DNA of 64,000 nt from Ignavibacteriota bacterium (GTDB lineage Bacteria; Bacteroidota; Ignavibacteria; UBA10030; UBA6906). Location: positions 620,001-684,000 of the forward strand of contig JADJHP010000001.1 of assembly GCA_016707525.1 (NCBI GenBank). Reading direction: 5' to 3'. The notes under the pieces were generated by a model that did no database searches, had not been told where the DNA came from, and worked only from the letters and a program-made list of their open reading frames with translations. The position numbers were made by a program, and so were the translations under genes. Positions 1-8,229 of the stretch are shown here, one piece after another (the first letter of the stretch is position 1; each line of letters opens with the position of its first letter).

Positions 1-1739
1 CGGGGGAAGTGTATTTCGACCCCTGCTATCATGACAACCCTCTGGTGAATGCGATGTCGGTCGGCGTCGTCAAGCATGGTGCCTGGGCAAGTGCCGTGGC
101 CAAGGGTGCCGGGAATCCCATGATGATCGTGGGATCCTCGACCGGCCGCGATGGCATTCACGGGGCGACGTTCGCCTCGGAAGAGATCTCGGAAGCATCG
201 GAGAAGAAGCGGCCCTCCGTGCAGGTGGGTGATCCGTTCACCGAGAAGCTGCTCCTCGAGGCGACACTCGAGGCGATCCGGTCCGGATTCGTCGTCGGCA
301 TTCAGGACATGGGGGCCGCGGGGATCACGTGCTCGACATCCGAGATGAGCGCGAAAGGGAAGTGCGGGATGCGGATCGACCTGGACAAGGTTCCGGCCCG
401 CGAGACGGGGATGAGCGCGTACGAATTGATGCTTTCGGAATCGCAGGAGCGGATGCTGGTCTGTGTCGAACGGGGACACGAGGCGAAGGTCCGTGCGATC
501 TTCGAAAAGTGGGATCTGCACGCCGAGATCATCGGGGAGGTCATCGATGAGGACCGGTTGTACATCTCGTACCGGGGAAAGCTCGTGGCGGACCTTCCTC
601 CGGAGACCCTGGTCCTCGGTGGCGGTGCTCCCGTCTATATCCGTGAGGCGATCAGGCCCGACTACCTCGACAGCGTGAACGCCCTGGATCTTGCGTCCGT
701 GCCGGAGCCCGTGGATCCGGCCGCGGTCCTGTTGGCCTTGATGGCGGCACCGGACATAGCCTCGAAGCGCTGGGTGTACGAGCAATACGACAGCATGGTG
801 CGGACGAACAACGTCGTAATGACCGGAGGTGATGCGGCTGTAGTCTATGTCAAAGAAGGACATAAGGGCCTCGCGGTAAAGACAGATTGCAATGGCCGGT
901 ATGTGTATTTGAATCCGCGCCGGGGAGCGCAGATCGCCGTAGCCGAATCGGCAAGGAACGTGGCGTGCACAGGGGCAACGCCGGTCGCGGTCACGAACTG
1001 CTTGAATTTCGGCAATCCATACAAACCGGGTGTCTACTGGCAGTTCAAGGAGGCCATTGCAGGGATTGGCGAGGCGTGCCGGGTGTTTGACACGCCGGTG
1101 ACGGGCGGGAATGTCAGCTTTTATAACGAGAGCCCCACGGCGAGCGTCTATCCGACGCCCGTTATTGGGATGCTCGGGGTTCTCGATGACATCCGGCGTT
1201 CGACACGCGCCGCATTCCTGCATCCAGGGCGTGACGTGCTTCTTCTTGGTGTCACGCGCGGGCATCTTGGTGGTTCAACGTACCTCGCCGCGATCCATGG
1301 CAGAGTGGCTGGAGATGCTCCGGCCCTGGATCTTCATGAGGAGGCCCGGCTGTACAAGGTCCTTGCCGAGCTTGCGGATGGTGGCTTGATCGAGTCGGCG
1401 CATGATTGTGCCGATGGTGGGCTTGCGGTGGCGCTTGCAGAGGGCTGTATCATCGACGAAAGCAGCAAGGTCGGGGTTACGGTGCGACTCGAAGCAGCAG
1501 GCCTTCGCGTGGATCAGCTGCTCTTTGGAGAGGACCAATCGCGGGTGGTGTTGAGCTGCAGGCCCGAGGAAACATCTGCGGTGTGCGCGTGTGCGAAGAA
1601 GCACGACATCACGTGTACGAAGATCGGGACCACGGGTGGAGATGGGCTGGTGATAGAGGGGATACTTGACGTACCGGCGGAGGAGCTGGCGCACGCATAC
1701 TACGGATCCATCGCCTCAAAGATGAAGCAGCCCACTTAA
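1..1739 (+). CDS. purL: Phosphoribosylformylglycinamidine synthase, large subunit PurL (5' partial)
   Basis: PurL makes formylglycinamidine ribonucleotide from FGAR, ATP and ammonia in purine synthesis; it is cytoplasmic and works with PurQ and PurS. The frame is open from the window edge (codons from base 3), so the N-terminus lies outside; roughly 165 of the usual 740 or so residues are missing. The visible part begins with VYFDPCYHDNPLVNAM and continues with GSSTGRDGIHGATFAS, QDMGAAGITCSTSEM and, in the second half, TGGDAAVVYVKEG, TNCLNFGNPYKP and AHDCADGGLAVALAEGC, all in the expected order of the two duplicated AIRS-like halves. The stop is TAA at 1737. The next gene converges on it, 47 bases away. 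Identification is firm. Confidence 0.96.
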   Translation, partial: GEVYFDPCYHDNPLVNAMSVGVVKHGAWASAVAKGAGNPMMIVGSSTGRDGIHGATFASEEISEASEKKRPSVQVGDPFTEKLLLEATLEAIRSGFVVGIQDMGAAGITCSTSEMSAKGKCGMRIDLDKVPARETGMSAYELMLSESQERMLVCVERGHEAKVRAIFEKWDLHAEIIGEVIDEDRLYISYRGKLVADLPPETLVLGGGAPVYIREAIRPDYLDSVNALDLASVPEPVDPAAVLLALMAAPDIASKRWVYEQYDSMVRTNNVVMTGGDAAVVYVKEGHKGLAVKTDCNGRYVYLNPRRGAQIAVAESARNVACTGATPVAVTNCLNFGNPYKPGVYWQFKEAIAGIGEACRVFDTPVTGGNVSFYNESPTASVYPTPVIGMLGVLDDIRRSTRAAFLHPGRDVLLLGVTRGHLGGSTYLAAIHGRVAGDAPALDLHEEARLYKVLAELADGGLIESAHDCADGGLAVALAEGCIIDESSKVGVTVRLEAAGLRVDQLLFGEDQSRVVLSCRPEETSAVCACAKKHDITCTKIGTTGGDGLVIEGILDVPAEELAHAYYGSIASKMKQPT

Positions 1740-1786
1740 CATAATACACATTATATGAAAGAGTGACCGTCCAGGCAGGTGCAATA

Positions 1787-2710
1787 TCACGGCTTCCGCT
1801 TGCCACCGATCACTTTCAGCACACCCGCCTCGATCCCGACCCGGACGCCATGTACCTCTCGCCCGACGATCTCTCCGTCTGCATGCACGTTGAATTTGTC
1901 TGAGGATGTGGCTTCCAACTCCTTGCCCCGCAAATATGTTACGAAGTCCCGCTTCACCGGCTTTCCACCCATCACTCCCGGGATCAGGCTCAGGACCCGG
2001 ACCACAGATACATCCGCGACCACCGTGATGTCCAGAAGCCCGTCAGCAACCTCAGCCTCGGGGTTCAAATAGAACCCACCTCCGGCACACCGGCCGTTGC
2101 CGACGGCCATCAAGAGTTCGCGTCCCGACCACGACCGCTCATCGACCCGGACGGCGAACTCCGGCGCCCGGTACCGACCCACGATCTGAAACACCGCGGC
2201 CAGATACAACAACGTTCCGCGGAGATATGTGATCTCCGAGACCTTCCGCGCGACCGCAGCGTCGAATCCGATCCCGACACCATTACCGAACAGCCGCCAC
2301 GGAGCATACTGCATGCTCCCGTTCTCCAGGACCCCGGTCTGTACCTTGCCAACGTCCATCGTTCGCACGTGCCCGGCCTTGAGCACCGCCAGGGCTTCCT
2401 CCACGGAATGCGGGATCCCCAGCGACTTGATCAGATCGTTCCCCGATCCCGTCGGAATGATCCCCATGATGCGTTCGGATCCCGCAAGGCCATTCACAAC
2501 CTCGTTGATCGTGCCGTCACCGCCGACAGCAACGACAACACGGCTCCGTGACCTGCGCGCGAGGTGTGTCGCGTGGCCCGGACCTTCGGTATACATGACC
2601 CTGTAGCTCAAGCCGGAATGCCTCAGGAACCCCTCGAGCGCTTCATCTGCACGGAGGCCGGAACCTTTCCCGGCCATGGGATTCATGATGAACGTGTATT
2701 CCGTCGTCAT
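1787..2710 (-). CDS. Diacylglycerol kinase family lipid kinase (YegS/DgkB type)
   Basis: A 307-residue member of the DAGK catalytic family, which phosphorylates diacylglycerol or related lipids at the membrane face. The N-terminus carries the NPMAGKGSG start of the fold, GGDGTINEVVNGLAG near residue 60 and the PTGSGNDLIKSLGIP nucleotide-binding loop near residue 90; length is normal for the family. The ATG overlaps the dapF stop by four bases (ATGA), so both genes are translated from one transcript. The natural lipid cannot be told from sequence; sphingosine or undecaprenol kinases share the fold. Confidence 0.9.
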   Translation of the reverse strand: MTTEYTFIMNPMAGKGSGLRADEALEGFLRHSGLSYRVMYTEGPGHATHLARRSRSRVVVAVGGDGTINEVVNGLAGSERIMGIIPTGSGNDLIKSLGIPHSVEEALAVLKAGHVRTMDVGKVQTGVLENGSMQYAPWRLFGNGVGIGFDAAVARKVSEITYLRGTLLYLAAVFQIVGRYRAPEFAVRVDERSWSGRELLMAVGNGRCAGGGFYLNPEAEVADGLLDITVVADVSVVRVLSLIPGVMGGKPVKRDFVTYLRGKELEATSSDKFNVHADGEIVGREVHGVRVGIEAGVLKVIGGKRKP

Positions 2711-3564
2711 CTGTGGTCCAGATCTGTTTCACCCCTCAAACAATGTTTCACCGGATCGTAGAACGTCTTTCCGGAGAACACGATAACTGCTGGTCCCTCC
2801 AGTATCACATCGGTGATGCGCGCTCCGACGACCGTGAAGTCGACACGAAGCGATTCACCGCTGTGTGTCTGCACGCGGATCGGTGGACGCAGTCCATATT
2901 CCAGATGCGCGATCACTGCCGACGCGACCGAGCCTGTGCCGCACGCGAGCGTTTCCGCCTCCACGCCCCGTTCGTACGTCCGCATGGCAAGCGCCGAGGT
3001 ATCCAACGTCTCTACGAAATTGACGTTCGTCCCCGCGGGAGAGAACCGCTCGTGCTCCCGCAGCGCACGGCCGGTACCTTCAACGTCAGGCGCTGTGAGG
3101 TCCTTGACGAACGTCACGATGTGCGGCGAACCGGTGTTGATCCCATGAACGGTGTACGTCGTACCGCCGGCGGTCACCCGTATCCCGCGAACGATCCCCA
3201 CGGGATCCTTCATATGCAGTCGAACGCCGTGAACCGTGAATTCCGCACGATAGACGAAATCCAACGCTTCGACCGTCAGTTCCGTGCCGGGAACGCCGAG
3301 GTGGCGGGCGTGGACCGCTGCGCACCGTCCTCCGTTCCCGCACATGCCCCCGTCTGTGCCGTCTGCGTTATAATACAGCATCTTCACATCGGCGATGTTG
3401 CTTGGCGCGATGATCAGGATCCCGTCGGCACCGATACCACGGTGCCGGTCGCAGAGTGTGCGCGCAAGGGCGCCCCTGTCGATGGTGCCAAGCCGTCCGT
3501 CACGATCATCAAGAGCAACGAAGTCGTTCCCTGCACCGCTGAGTTTTGTGAAAGCGAGTTCCAT
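2707..3564 (-). CDS. dapF: Diaminopimelate epimerase
   Basis: DapF converts LL- to meso-diaminopimelate for lysine and peptidoglycan synthesis. The two catalytic cysteines are visible in MCGNGGRCAAVHAR and ETLACGTGSVAS, and the N-terminus LAFTKLSGAGNDFV is typical. The frame is open further up to 3618, but that would begin inside the tmRNA terminator; the ATG at 3564 has an AGAGG nine bases upstream and gives 285 residues, the usual length. It is first in a two-gene operon with the lipid kinase, overlapping it by four bases. No promoter was resolved between the tmRNA terminator and this start. Confidence 0.95.
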   Translation of the reverse strand: MELAFTKLSGAGNDFVALDDRDGRLGTIDRGALARTLCDRHRGIGADGILIIAPSNIADVKMLYYNADGTDGGMCGNGGRCAAVHARHLGVPGTELTVEALDFVYRAEFTVHGVRLHMKDPVGIVRGIRVTAGGTTYTVHGINTGSPHIVTFVKDLTAPDVEGTGRALREHERFSPAGTNVNFVETLDTSALAMRTYERGVEAETLACGTGSVASAVIAHLEYGLRPPIRVQTHSGESLRVDFTVVGARITDVILEGPAVIVFSGKTFYDPVKHCLRGETDLDHR

Positions 3565-3603
3565 TGGCCCGTGCCTCTGGATCATGGGAGTGATGTGCGT
3601 ATA

Positions 3604-3635
3604 CAAAAACGCTCCCACGGTAACCGTGAGAGCGT
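3604..3635 (-). terminator. Rho-independent terminator of the tmRNA gene
   Basis: An 11-pair stem with one mismatch: arms 3609-3620 and 3624-3635 around a three-base loop. On the minus strand it is followed by a run of five T. It lies four bases after the end of the mature tmRNA. Confidence 0.88.
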
Positions 3636-3639
3636 CTTG

Positions 3640-4014
3640 TGGAGATGGCGGGAGTCGAACCCGCGTCCGGGGAGAAGACCATCCCGAGCACTACATGCGT
3701 AGTCAGTCTTTTGAGCTTCATCCCGCGATCTCCGACAGACAGGCGATTCACGGGACCACCCCGGCTAGCCGCGCTTGTGGCACGGTTCGCGCATCGCCAC
3801 CAGGGGGCTCAATGCGCTATCCTGTCTGAAGTCGGCGCTGCGTCGGGATCCGGCAGGAAGAACCCCGGGCAACGGGTCACCTAATGTTTAGTTAAGCGGC
3901 CAGTGCGTAGTTGTAGTCTGCACTTAGTTGTTTCCGCGTTTTTTAACGTGCACCACGGAGAGCACGGCACGCGATCTGGACCATCCTCATCCTCGTCGAA
4001 ACCAGATCATCCCC
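3640..4014 (-). ncRNA. ssrA: Transfer-messenger RNA (tmRNA)
   Basis: tmRNA rescues stalled ribosomes with SmpB and tags the truncated protein for proteolysis. The 5' end GGGGATG pairs with CATCTCC at the 3' end as a seven-pair alanine-type acceptor stem (one G-U), and the T arm CGGGTTCGACTCCCG is intact. The tag frame lies at 3892-3921, codons GCA GAC TAC AAC TAC GCA CTG GCC GCT TAA, giving ADYNYALAA. The CCA end is not encoded (the discriminator A is followed by CAA). The 375-base length is normal for a one-piece tmRNA. A promoter lies directly upstream and a terminator directly downstream, so it is an independent unit. Confidence 0.95.
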
Positions 4015-4022
4015 ATGCATAT

Positions 4023-4051
4023 ATCGTACTGAATCCCTCCCCCAAAGTCAA
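4023..4051 (-). promoter_or_regulatory. Sigma-70 promoter of tmRNA
   Basis: Minus-strand -35 TTGACT (4046-4051), a 17-base spacer and -10 TACGAT (4023-4028), ending eight bases before the predicted tmRNA 5' end at 4014. The distance to the RNA end supports both calls. Confidence 0.8.
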
Positions 4052-4122
4052 GAGGGGTGATCCCCTCCCGCGTCTGCCCGATTGCACTTCATCCGGACCG
4101 CCCCAAGGGGCAACGATCTCAG

Positions 4123-4815
4123 CTACTTGCTCCCCTTCACATAATGCCTCGTAAGGAATTCTTTCAGGTAGGCTGCCGCTGAGTCCACGTCATCATATGC
4201 CTTGAACAGCGAGAGGTCCTTCTTGCTCACGACACCACGCGAGATCAAATAATCAAAGTCGAGGACGTTCTTCCAGTACTCGCTTCCGTAGATGATCACT
4301 GCGATCTTCTTCGTGATCTTCTGGGTCTGAATGAGCGTCAGCATCTCCATCAGCTCGTCGAGCGTCCCAAAACCACCCGGCATGACGACAAGTGCCTTGG
4401 CCAGATACGCGAACCAGAATTTTCGCATGAAGAAATAATGGAACTCCAGGCTCAGGTCAGGGGTCACATACGGATTCGCGAACTGCTCAAACGGAAGGCT
4501 GATGTTCAAGCCGACCGACCTGCCGCCGCCCATGTGTGCCCCTTTGTTCGCTGCTTCCATGATCCCCGGCCCGCCGCCGGAGCATATCATGAAACGGCCG
4601 GGCTCCTGCAGCGAACGCGACCATTCCGTCATCTGCTTCGCCAGCTGTACCGTGTCCTCGTAGTACTTCGACATATCCACCCGCACGGCAGCATCCTGCA
4701 TCTCCTTACTCAAGCCGCTCCCCCCCCGGCCCCGTGCGTCCGTGCCTTTCTGAAGAGCCCGGTATTCCTTGAGCGCATCCTTCTTCGACAGGATCCGGGC
4801 GGACCCAAAGAACAC
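4123..4815 (-). CDS. LOG family / TIGR00730 Rossmann protein (apparently 5'-frameshifted)
   Basis: Members of this family hydrolyse nucleoside 5'-monophosphates to base and ribose 5-phosphate (the LOG, or lysine decarboxylase-like, fold). The motif PGGFGTLDELMEMLTLIQ, which binds the phosphate, sits near residue 135, and SGGGPGIMEAANKGA lies near residue 80. The first start in the intact frame is GTG at 4815 (230 residues), but conserved-looking sequence runs upstream of it to about 4955 (see the 4816-4958 entry), so the natural protein is probably 278 residues. It is the last gene of the ygfZ / AlkZ-related / LOG operon. The family is clear; the substrate is not. Confidence 0.85.
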   Translation of the reverse strand: MFFGSARILSKKDALKEYRALQKGTDARGRGGSGLSKEMQDAAVRVDMSKYYEDTVQLAKQMTEWSRSLQEPGRFMICSGGGPGIMEAANKGAHMGGGRSVGLNISLPFEQFANPYVTPDLSLEFHYFFMRKFWFAYLAKALVVMPGGFGTLDELMEMLTLIQTQKITKKIAVIIYGSEYWKNVLDFDYLISRGVVSKKDLSLFKAYDDVDSAAAYLKEFLTRHYVKGSK

Positions 4816-4958
4816 GATCGTATCCCGGACCTTCTCCAGACGGAAACGCCGTTGAGGCCCGAGGAATTCAGAAAGGATACGCAGAGTTCTTGCTTCAGGG
4901 CTGCTCAGGAACTCTATATCCTTATACGACTTGGGTGGCTTTGGTTGAGGCTTTTCAT
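4816..4958 (-). other. Probable lost N-terminus of the LOG-family gene, one base short
   Basis: In the LOG frame this stretch reads KPQPKPPKSYKDIEFLSSP followed by EARTLRILSEFLGPQRRF, without any ATG, GTG or TTG before the in-frame TAG at 4978. An ATG at 4958 overlaps the upstream stop as ATGA, the pattern of the other junction in this operon, but is one base out of frame. Adding one A to the AAAA run (4952-4955) would make the protein begin MKKPQPKPPKSYKD and give an intact 279-codon gene. Confidence 0.7.
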
Positions 4959-5827
4959 TCTGCTGCTGTCCTTTCCCCTAGATAGATGTACGAGTGTCCG
5001 GAGATCCCTTCCACGGACTGTTCACTTCCCACGATGCAGCGCCGGGTAAGGTCTCCCAGGGCCTGGTAGATCTCCTGCCGGGTCCAACGGAACGTATGCC
5101 GGATCTCCGAGAGGGTTGACACATACTGAGTCCGGAAATGGCGCTCGAGGATCACCGATCGTGCATGCTCCGGCGTGATGGTCCGCGACCGACGCACTTC
5201 CCGCGGAAAGAGGATATGGACCGGCGCCCACCCTGAAGCATGCGGCGTGTGCGCATCGGCACTCTTTGCGATGTACATATGGGCCTGGAGTTCGGTCAGC
5301 GCCTGATCCACAGAGAATCGTGCCGGATGTCCGCCCTTCGCCAGGAGTTCGCGGATCCTCGCCGTCGTAAGGTATGAACGTCGCCGGAAGAGTTCCATCA
5401 CCCGCCGGGCAGCCGCCGAGAGGGTCCCCCGGAGGTTCGCCCGCACGAAATCATCCCGTTCCCCCGCTCTTCCGCTCGTCGCAAGAAAATATGGCACGAA
5501 TTCCGGTGACAACACGGTTGGCTTCTGCAGGATCAGTTTTCCGACATATGCTTTACGTTCTGCCGGCAGGGTCGCCTTCAGCTCCCAGAGCAACGACGCC
5601 ATGCCGGGCTCAGCCTCTGTGACTCCTTCAAGGCCCGGCCTCACGCCATGAACGGCATGCCACAAGGAGGGTATTTCTGGCTTCTCTGCGCGGTACAGGT
5701 AGCAGAACCCCACGCGATGGATGAAGTTCAGCGCCTGGCGGCGCGTCCGCACAGCCAGCCTCGGAGTTCGACGCTGCGTGGCGTCGCGCCATTGGTCGAT
5801 CATACTACGGTGTACCTGGACGCTCAT
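4955..5827 (-). CDS. AlkZ-related winged-helix protein
   Basis: A 290-residue protein resembling the AlkZ-related family (distant kin of the YcaQ/AlkZ DNA crosslink glycosylases built from winged helices). The N-terminal pattern RRQALNFIHRVGFCYLYRAE then EIPSLWHAV, the segment AERKAYVGKLILQKPTVLSP and two later helix-turn-helix-like stretches (about residues 140-185 and 225-275) match that family. The catalytic QxQ/QxD motif of true AlkZ glycosylases is not evident, so glycosylase activity should not be assumed. It overlaps ygfZ upstream by four bases (ATGA), and its stop overlaps the presumed LOG start the same way. Confidence 0.62.
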   Translation of the reverse strand: MSVQVHRSMIDQWRDATQRRTPRLAVRTRRQALNFIHRVGFCYLYRAEKPEIPSLWHAVHGVRPGLEGVTEAEPGMASLLWELKATLPAERKAYVGKLILQKPTVLSPEFVPYFLATSGRAGERDDFVRANLRGTLSAAARRVMELFRRRSYLTTARIRELLAKGGHPARFSVDQALTELQAHMYIAKSADAHTPHASGWAPVHILFPREVRRSRTITPEHARSVILERHFRTQYVSTLSEIRHTFRWTRQEIYQALGDLTRRCIVGSEQSVEGISGHSYIYLGERTAAE

Positions 5828-6804
5828 CCCGGCGTGCTCCCTGCATCCTCAGCGGTTCCGGTTGAGCCATGTATGCGTGCAGGTTTCGGACCGGCTGCAG
5901 TCTGCACCGACAGGAGCCCCTCACGATCTTTGACGCCCTTCTCGACATATCCCATCACGTTGATGTCACCCCCGGGGCCGAGCGTGCCGCCTCGCGAGGT
6001 GACAACGCCCACCGTGTCCTCTCCGATCATGATCCCGGCGCCCTCCGGGATCTCGTCGTCTCCAGATCGTACCGTCAGAACGGTCAGTGCTCGTTGAACC
6101 TTCTCATACGAATCCAGCCGCGCGATCACTTCCTGACCGATGTAGCACCCCTTTGTGAACGATACATCTGCGCGCAAGCCGGCCTCCAAAGGGTTGTGGC
6201 CTTCATTCAGTTCCTCCGGATACGAGGGGACGCCCGCAAGGACCCTGAGTGCGTGGTATTCGGGTACGGTCAGGACAGCGATCCCGGCTTCCCGGACTGA
6301 TGCCTCGAGCGCGGGCAGCGATCCCGATGTCACAAGATACCGGCGTATGGAAAACGGGCCGAACGTCGAGTTCCACGTTCCGACGATCCCGGTCTCCGAA
6401 CCTCCGCCTGCAGGCAGGAGGCTTGAAGATGCTTGATGAAAAACAATGGAACACACATGAAAAGAATGAGTTACATCCGGGAGCTCAACCTCTTCCGTGA
6501 TAATGTATCTGCTGATCCATTCTTTTACCTTCTCTGCTGCCGGCTTGTGGCACAGCAACCACACTTCCTCGCGGAGCCGGATTGCTTCAACCCGATCGAT
6601 GATCCTCCCCTTTTCAGTCGTGAACACTGTGGCGACAGGGACCCCGGGTTGGCAACGCGTGAGATCGTTCGTGGAGATCCGATGGATCAGATCGAGCGAA
6701 TCTTGTCCCCTGAGGAGCACCGGAGCGAACAGCTCTCCTGGAAGCATAGCGCCCATTTCGCGAACCCGTGCAGATACGGTATCAACGCGCACGGTCTGGT
6801 TCAT
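5824..6804 (-). CDS. ygfZ: Folate-binding protein YgfZ (glycine-cleavage T-like)
   Basis: YgfZ/IBA57 proteins bind folate and support iron-sulfur cluster enzymes such as MiaB. The diagnostic motif KGCYIGQE is present near residue 225, preceded by NPLEAGLRADVSFT; the N-terminal part has DLIHRISTNDLTR and FTTEKGRIID, as in the T-protein fold. The 326-residue length is ordinary. It is the first gene of a three-gene overlapping operon with an AlkZ-related protein and a LOG-family hydrolase, which may point to a shared housekeeping or repair role, but this is inference. Confidence 0.9.
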   Translation of the reverse strand: MNQTVRVDTVSARVREMGAMLPGELFAPVLLRGQDSLDLIHRISTNDLTRCQPGVPVATVFTTEKGRIIDRVEAIRLREEVWLLCHKPAAEKVKEWISRYIITEEVELPDVTHSFHVCSIVFHQASSSLLPAGGGSETGIVGTWNSTFGPFSIRRYLVTSGSLPALEASVREAGIAVLTVPEYHALRVLAGVPSYPEELNEGHNPLEAGLRADVSFTKGCYIGQEVIARLDSYEKVQRALTVLTVRSGDDEIPEGAGIMIGEDTVGVVTSRGGTLGPGGDINVMGYVEKGVKDREGLLSVQTAAGPKPARIHGSTGTAEDAGSTPG

Positions 6805-6894
6805 GCAAGGGGCCTATCGAGCTGTTGACAGGAAGAAGCCAGGGGCAAAGCCCGATGGATCGGAGCAGCATTGACGTAGTTGGTCATGCAGGCT

Positions 6895-8229
6895 TCAATA
6901 CAGGCGCTGGAGGGAGGCGTGCGGAAAGTAATGGAGAACGATCTTCTCCGGCGGAACGCCACGGGTGGCCATGACGGCGGCGCCGATCTGGCAGAGCCCG
7001 ACGCCATGCCCCCACCCAGCTCCCGTGAGGCGGAATTCAGAAGGAAAGCCATCAGGTCCCGGCGTTGTGGCAATGGTGAACGCGGAGCTGTACAGGTGGC
7101 TCGGAGACAGCCAGCGGCGTATCTCCAGTTCTTTGCCAACGATCACGGTCTGTGCTGCGCCGACGATCCTGAGTGCCGTCAGGCGGCCGGACGGGCCGCG
7201 GCGCACAGGCTCGAGCGAACGGATACGGCCGAAGTGAAGCCCGGACCGCGCTTCGATGAGCGCATCCAATTCTGCCGCCGGATAGGTGACCGTCCACCGG
7301 AAGAAATCGGTCGTCTCCTGATCGAATGAAGGCAAGACCTGGCGGAGGATCTCGGGATCAGCGGTATTGCAGTAGGCATCCGGCGGATCAACGAGCCACT
7401 GGTGCATCGCCTCCTCGGTCGTGATGGGCGCACGAATGGTATCAGCATCCATCACGCTCTCGAGGTACGGGATCTCCTGGTCCTCCCATGCCGAGGCGAA
7501 GTTCTCCGTGCGTCCACCGCACGCCTTGTAGAATCGCGCGTCACAGACCTCATTCCCGTACACCAGGAACATGCCCCGCGTCGCTTCCACGGCCTCTGCC
7601 GCTGCGGCAGAGATGATCTTCGTGACCCCATGGTAGCGCTGGCAATGGTCGTCGGCGCATACATCAAAATGTGTGTGGTCCTCACGGGTGTACCAGCGCA
7701 CGACTTCCGTCCCTCCGGATCCGGTACGGATCCCCGGCGGTGGCACCACTTCCTGCGAACGGCGTTCAAGCATCGCGACCAGCCAGCTTCGCGACGTGAT
7801 CGCATGCGCCTGCAGGAGTTCCGCCGGTGCTGTCGCACTCATTTCGGACGAGATGACACTCTTCAGATACTCTTCGAGGGGAACTTCATTGATCGCCGTG
7901 ATGCCGTATTCCGGAATATGATGCAGGCGTAATCCCCCGTGGAAGATCTGCGGTTCCTTCCTCTCCCAGTGAAAGTTGATCCCGATGGTAACGTCTTCCA
8001 GGCGAACGACGGAAGCCGGCGATGCCGGGCTGAAACGGAGATCGGCATCACGGAATACGGTCACAGAACCACCGCATGAGAATTCCCAGGCCGCGCCGTT
8101 GTGCCGGCAGACGAATGTCCCGTCCCGGTGCACTCCGGCGGCATCAACATACGGTCCGCTGAAGGCACCGGCGATCTCCTTCCGGCCTTCCATGATGCCA
8201 ACGGCGAGGACAGGTTGTGCAGAGATCAT
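6895..8229 (-). CDS. SpoIID/LytB domain protein
   Basis: SpoIID-type proteins are lytic transglycosylases that cut peptidoglycan stem-less glycans; related proteins are common in non-sporulating bacteria. Recognisable stretches are EVPLEEYLKSVISSEM and LLQAHAITSRSWLVAM around residues 130-175 and AGWGHGVGLCQIGA near the C-terminus, the family's signature blocks. There is no convincing N-terminal signal peptide, which is odd for a wall enzyme. The ATG overlaps the stop of the receiver-PAS gene by four bases, so this enzyme is co-translated with a signalling protein. Its wall activity is inferred only from the family. Confidence 0.85.
   Translation of the reverse strand: MISAQPVLAVGIMEGRKEIAGAFSGPYVDAAGVHRDGTFVCRHNGAAWEFSCGGSVTVFRDADLRFSPASPASVVRLEDVTIGINFHWERKEPQIFHGGLRLHHIPEYGITAINEVPLEEYLKSVISSEMSATAPAELLQAHAITSRSWLVAMLERRSQEVVPPPGIRTGSGGTEVVRWYTREDHTHFDVCADDHCQRYHGVTKIISAAAAEAVEATRGMFLVYGNEVCDARFYKACGGRTENFASAWEDQEIPYLESVMDADTIRAPITTEEAMHQWLVDPPDAYCNTADPEILRQVLPSFDQETTDFFRWTVTYPAAELDALIEARSGLHFGRIRSLEPVRRGPSGRLTALRIVGAAQTVIVGKELEIRRWLSPSHLYSSAFTIATTPGPDGFPSEFRLTGAGWGHGVGLCQIGAAVMATRGVPPEKIVLHYFPHASLQRLY

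Noticed and set aside
2713..3702. Long plus-strand ORF of 329 codons opposite dapF
   Set aside because: Shadow of a strong dapF match, with no protein-like content.
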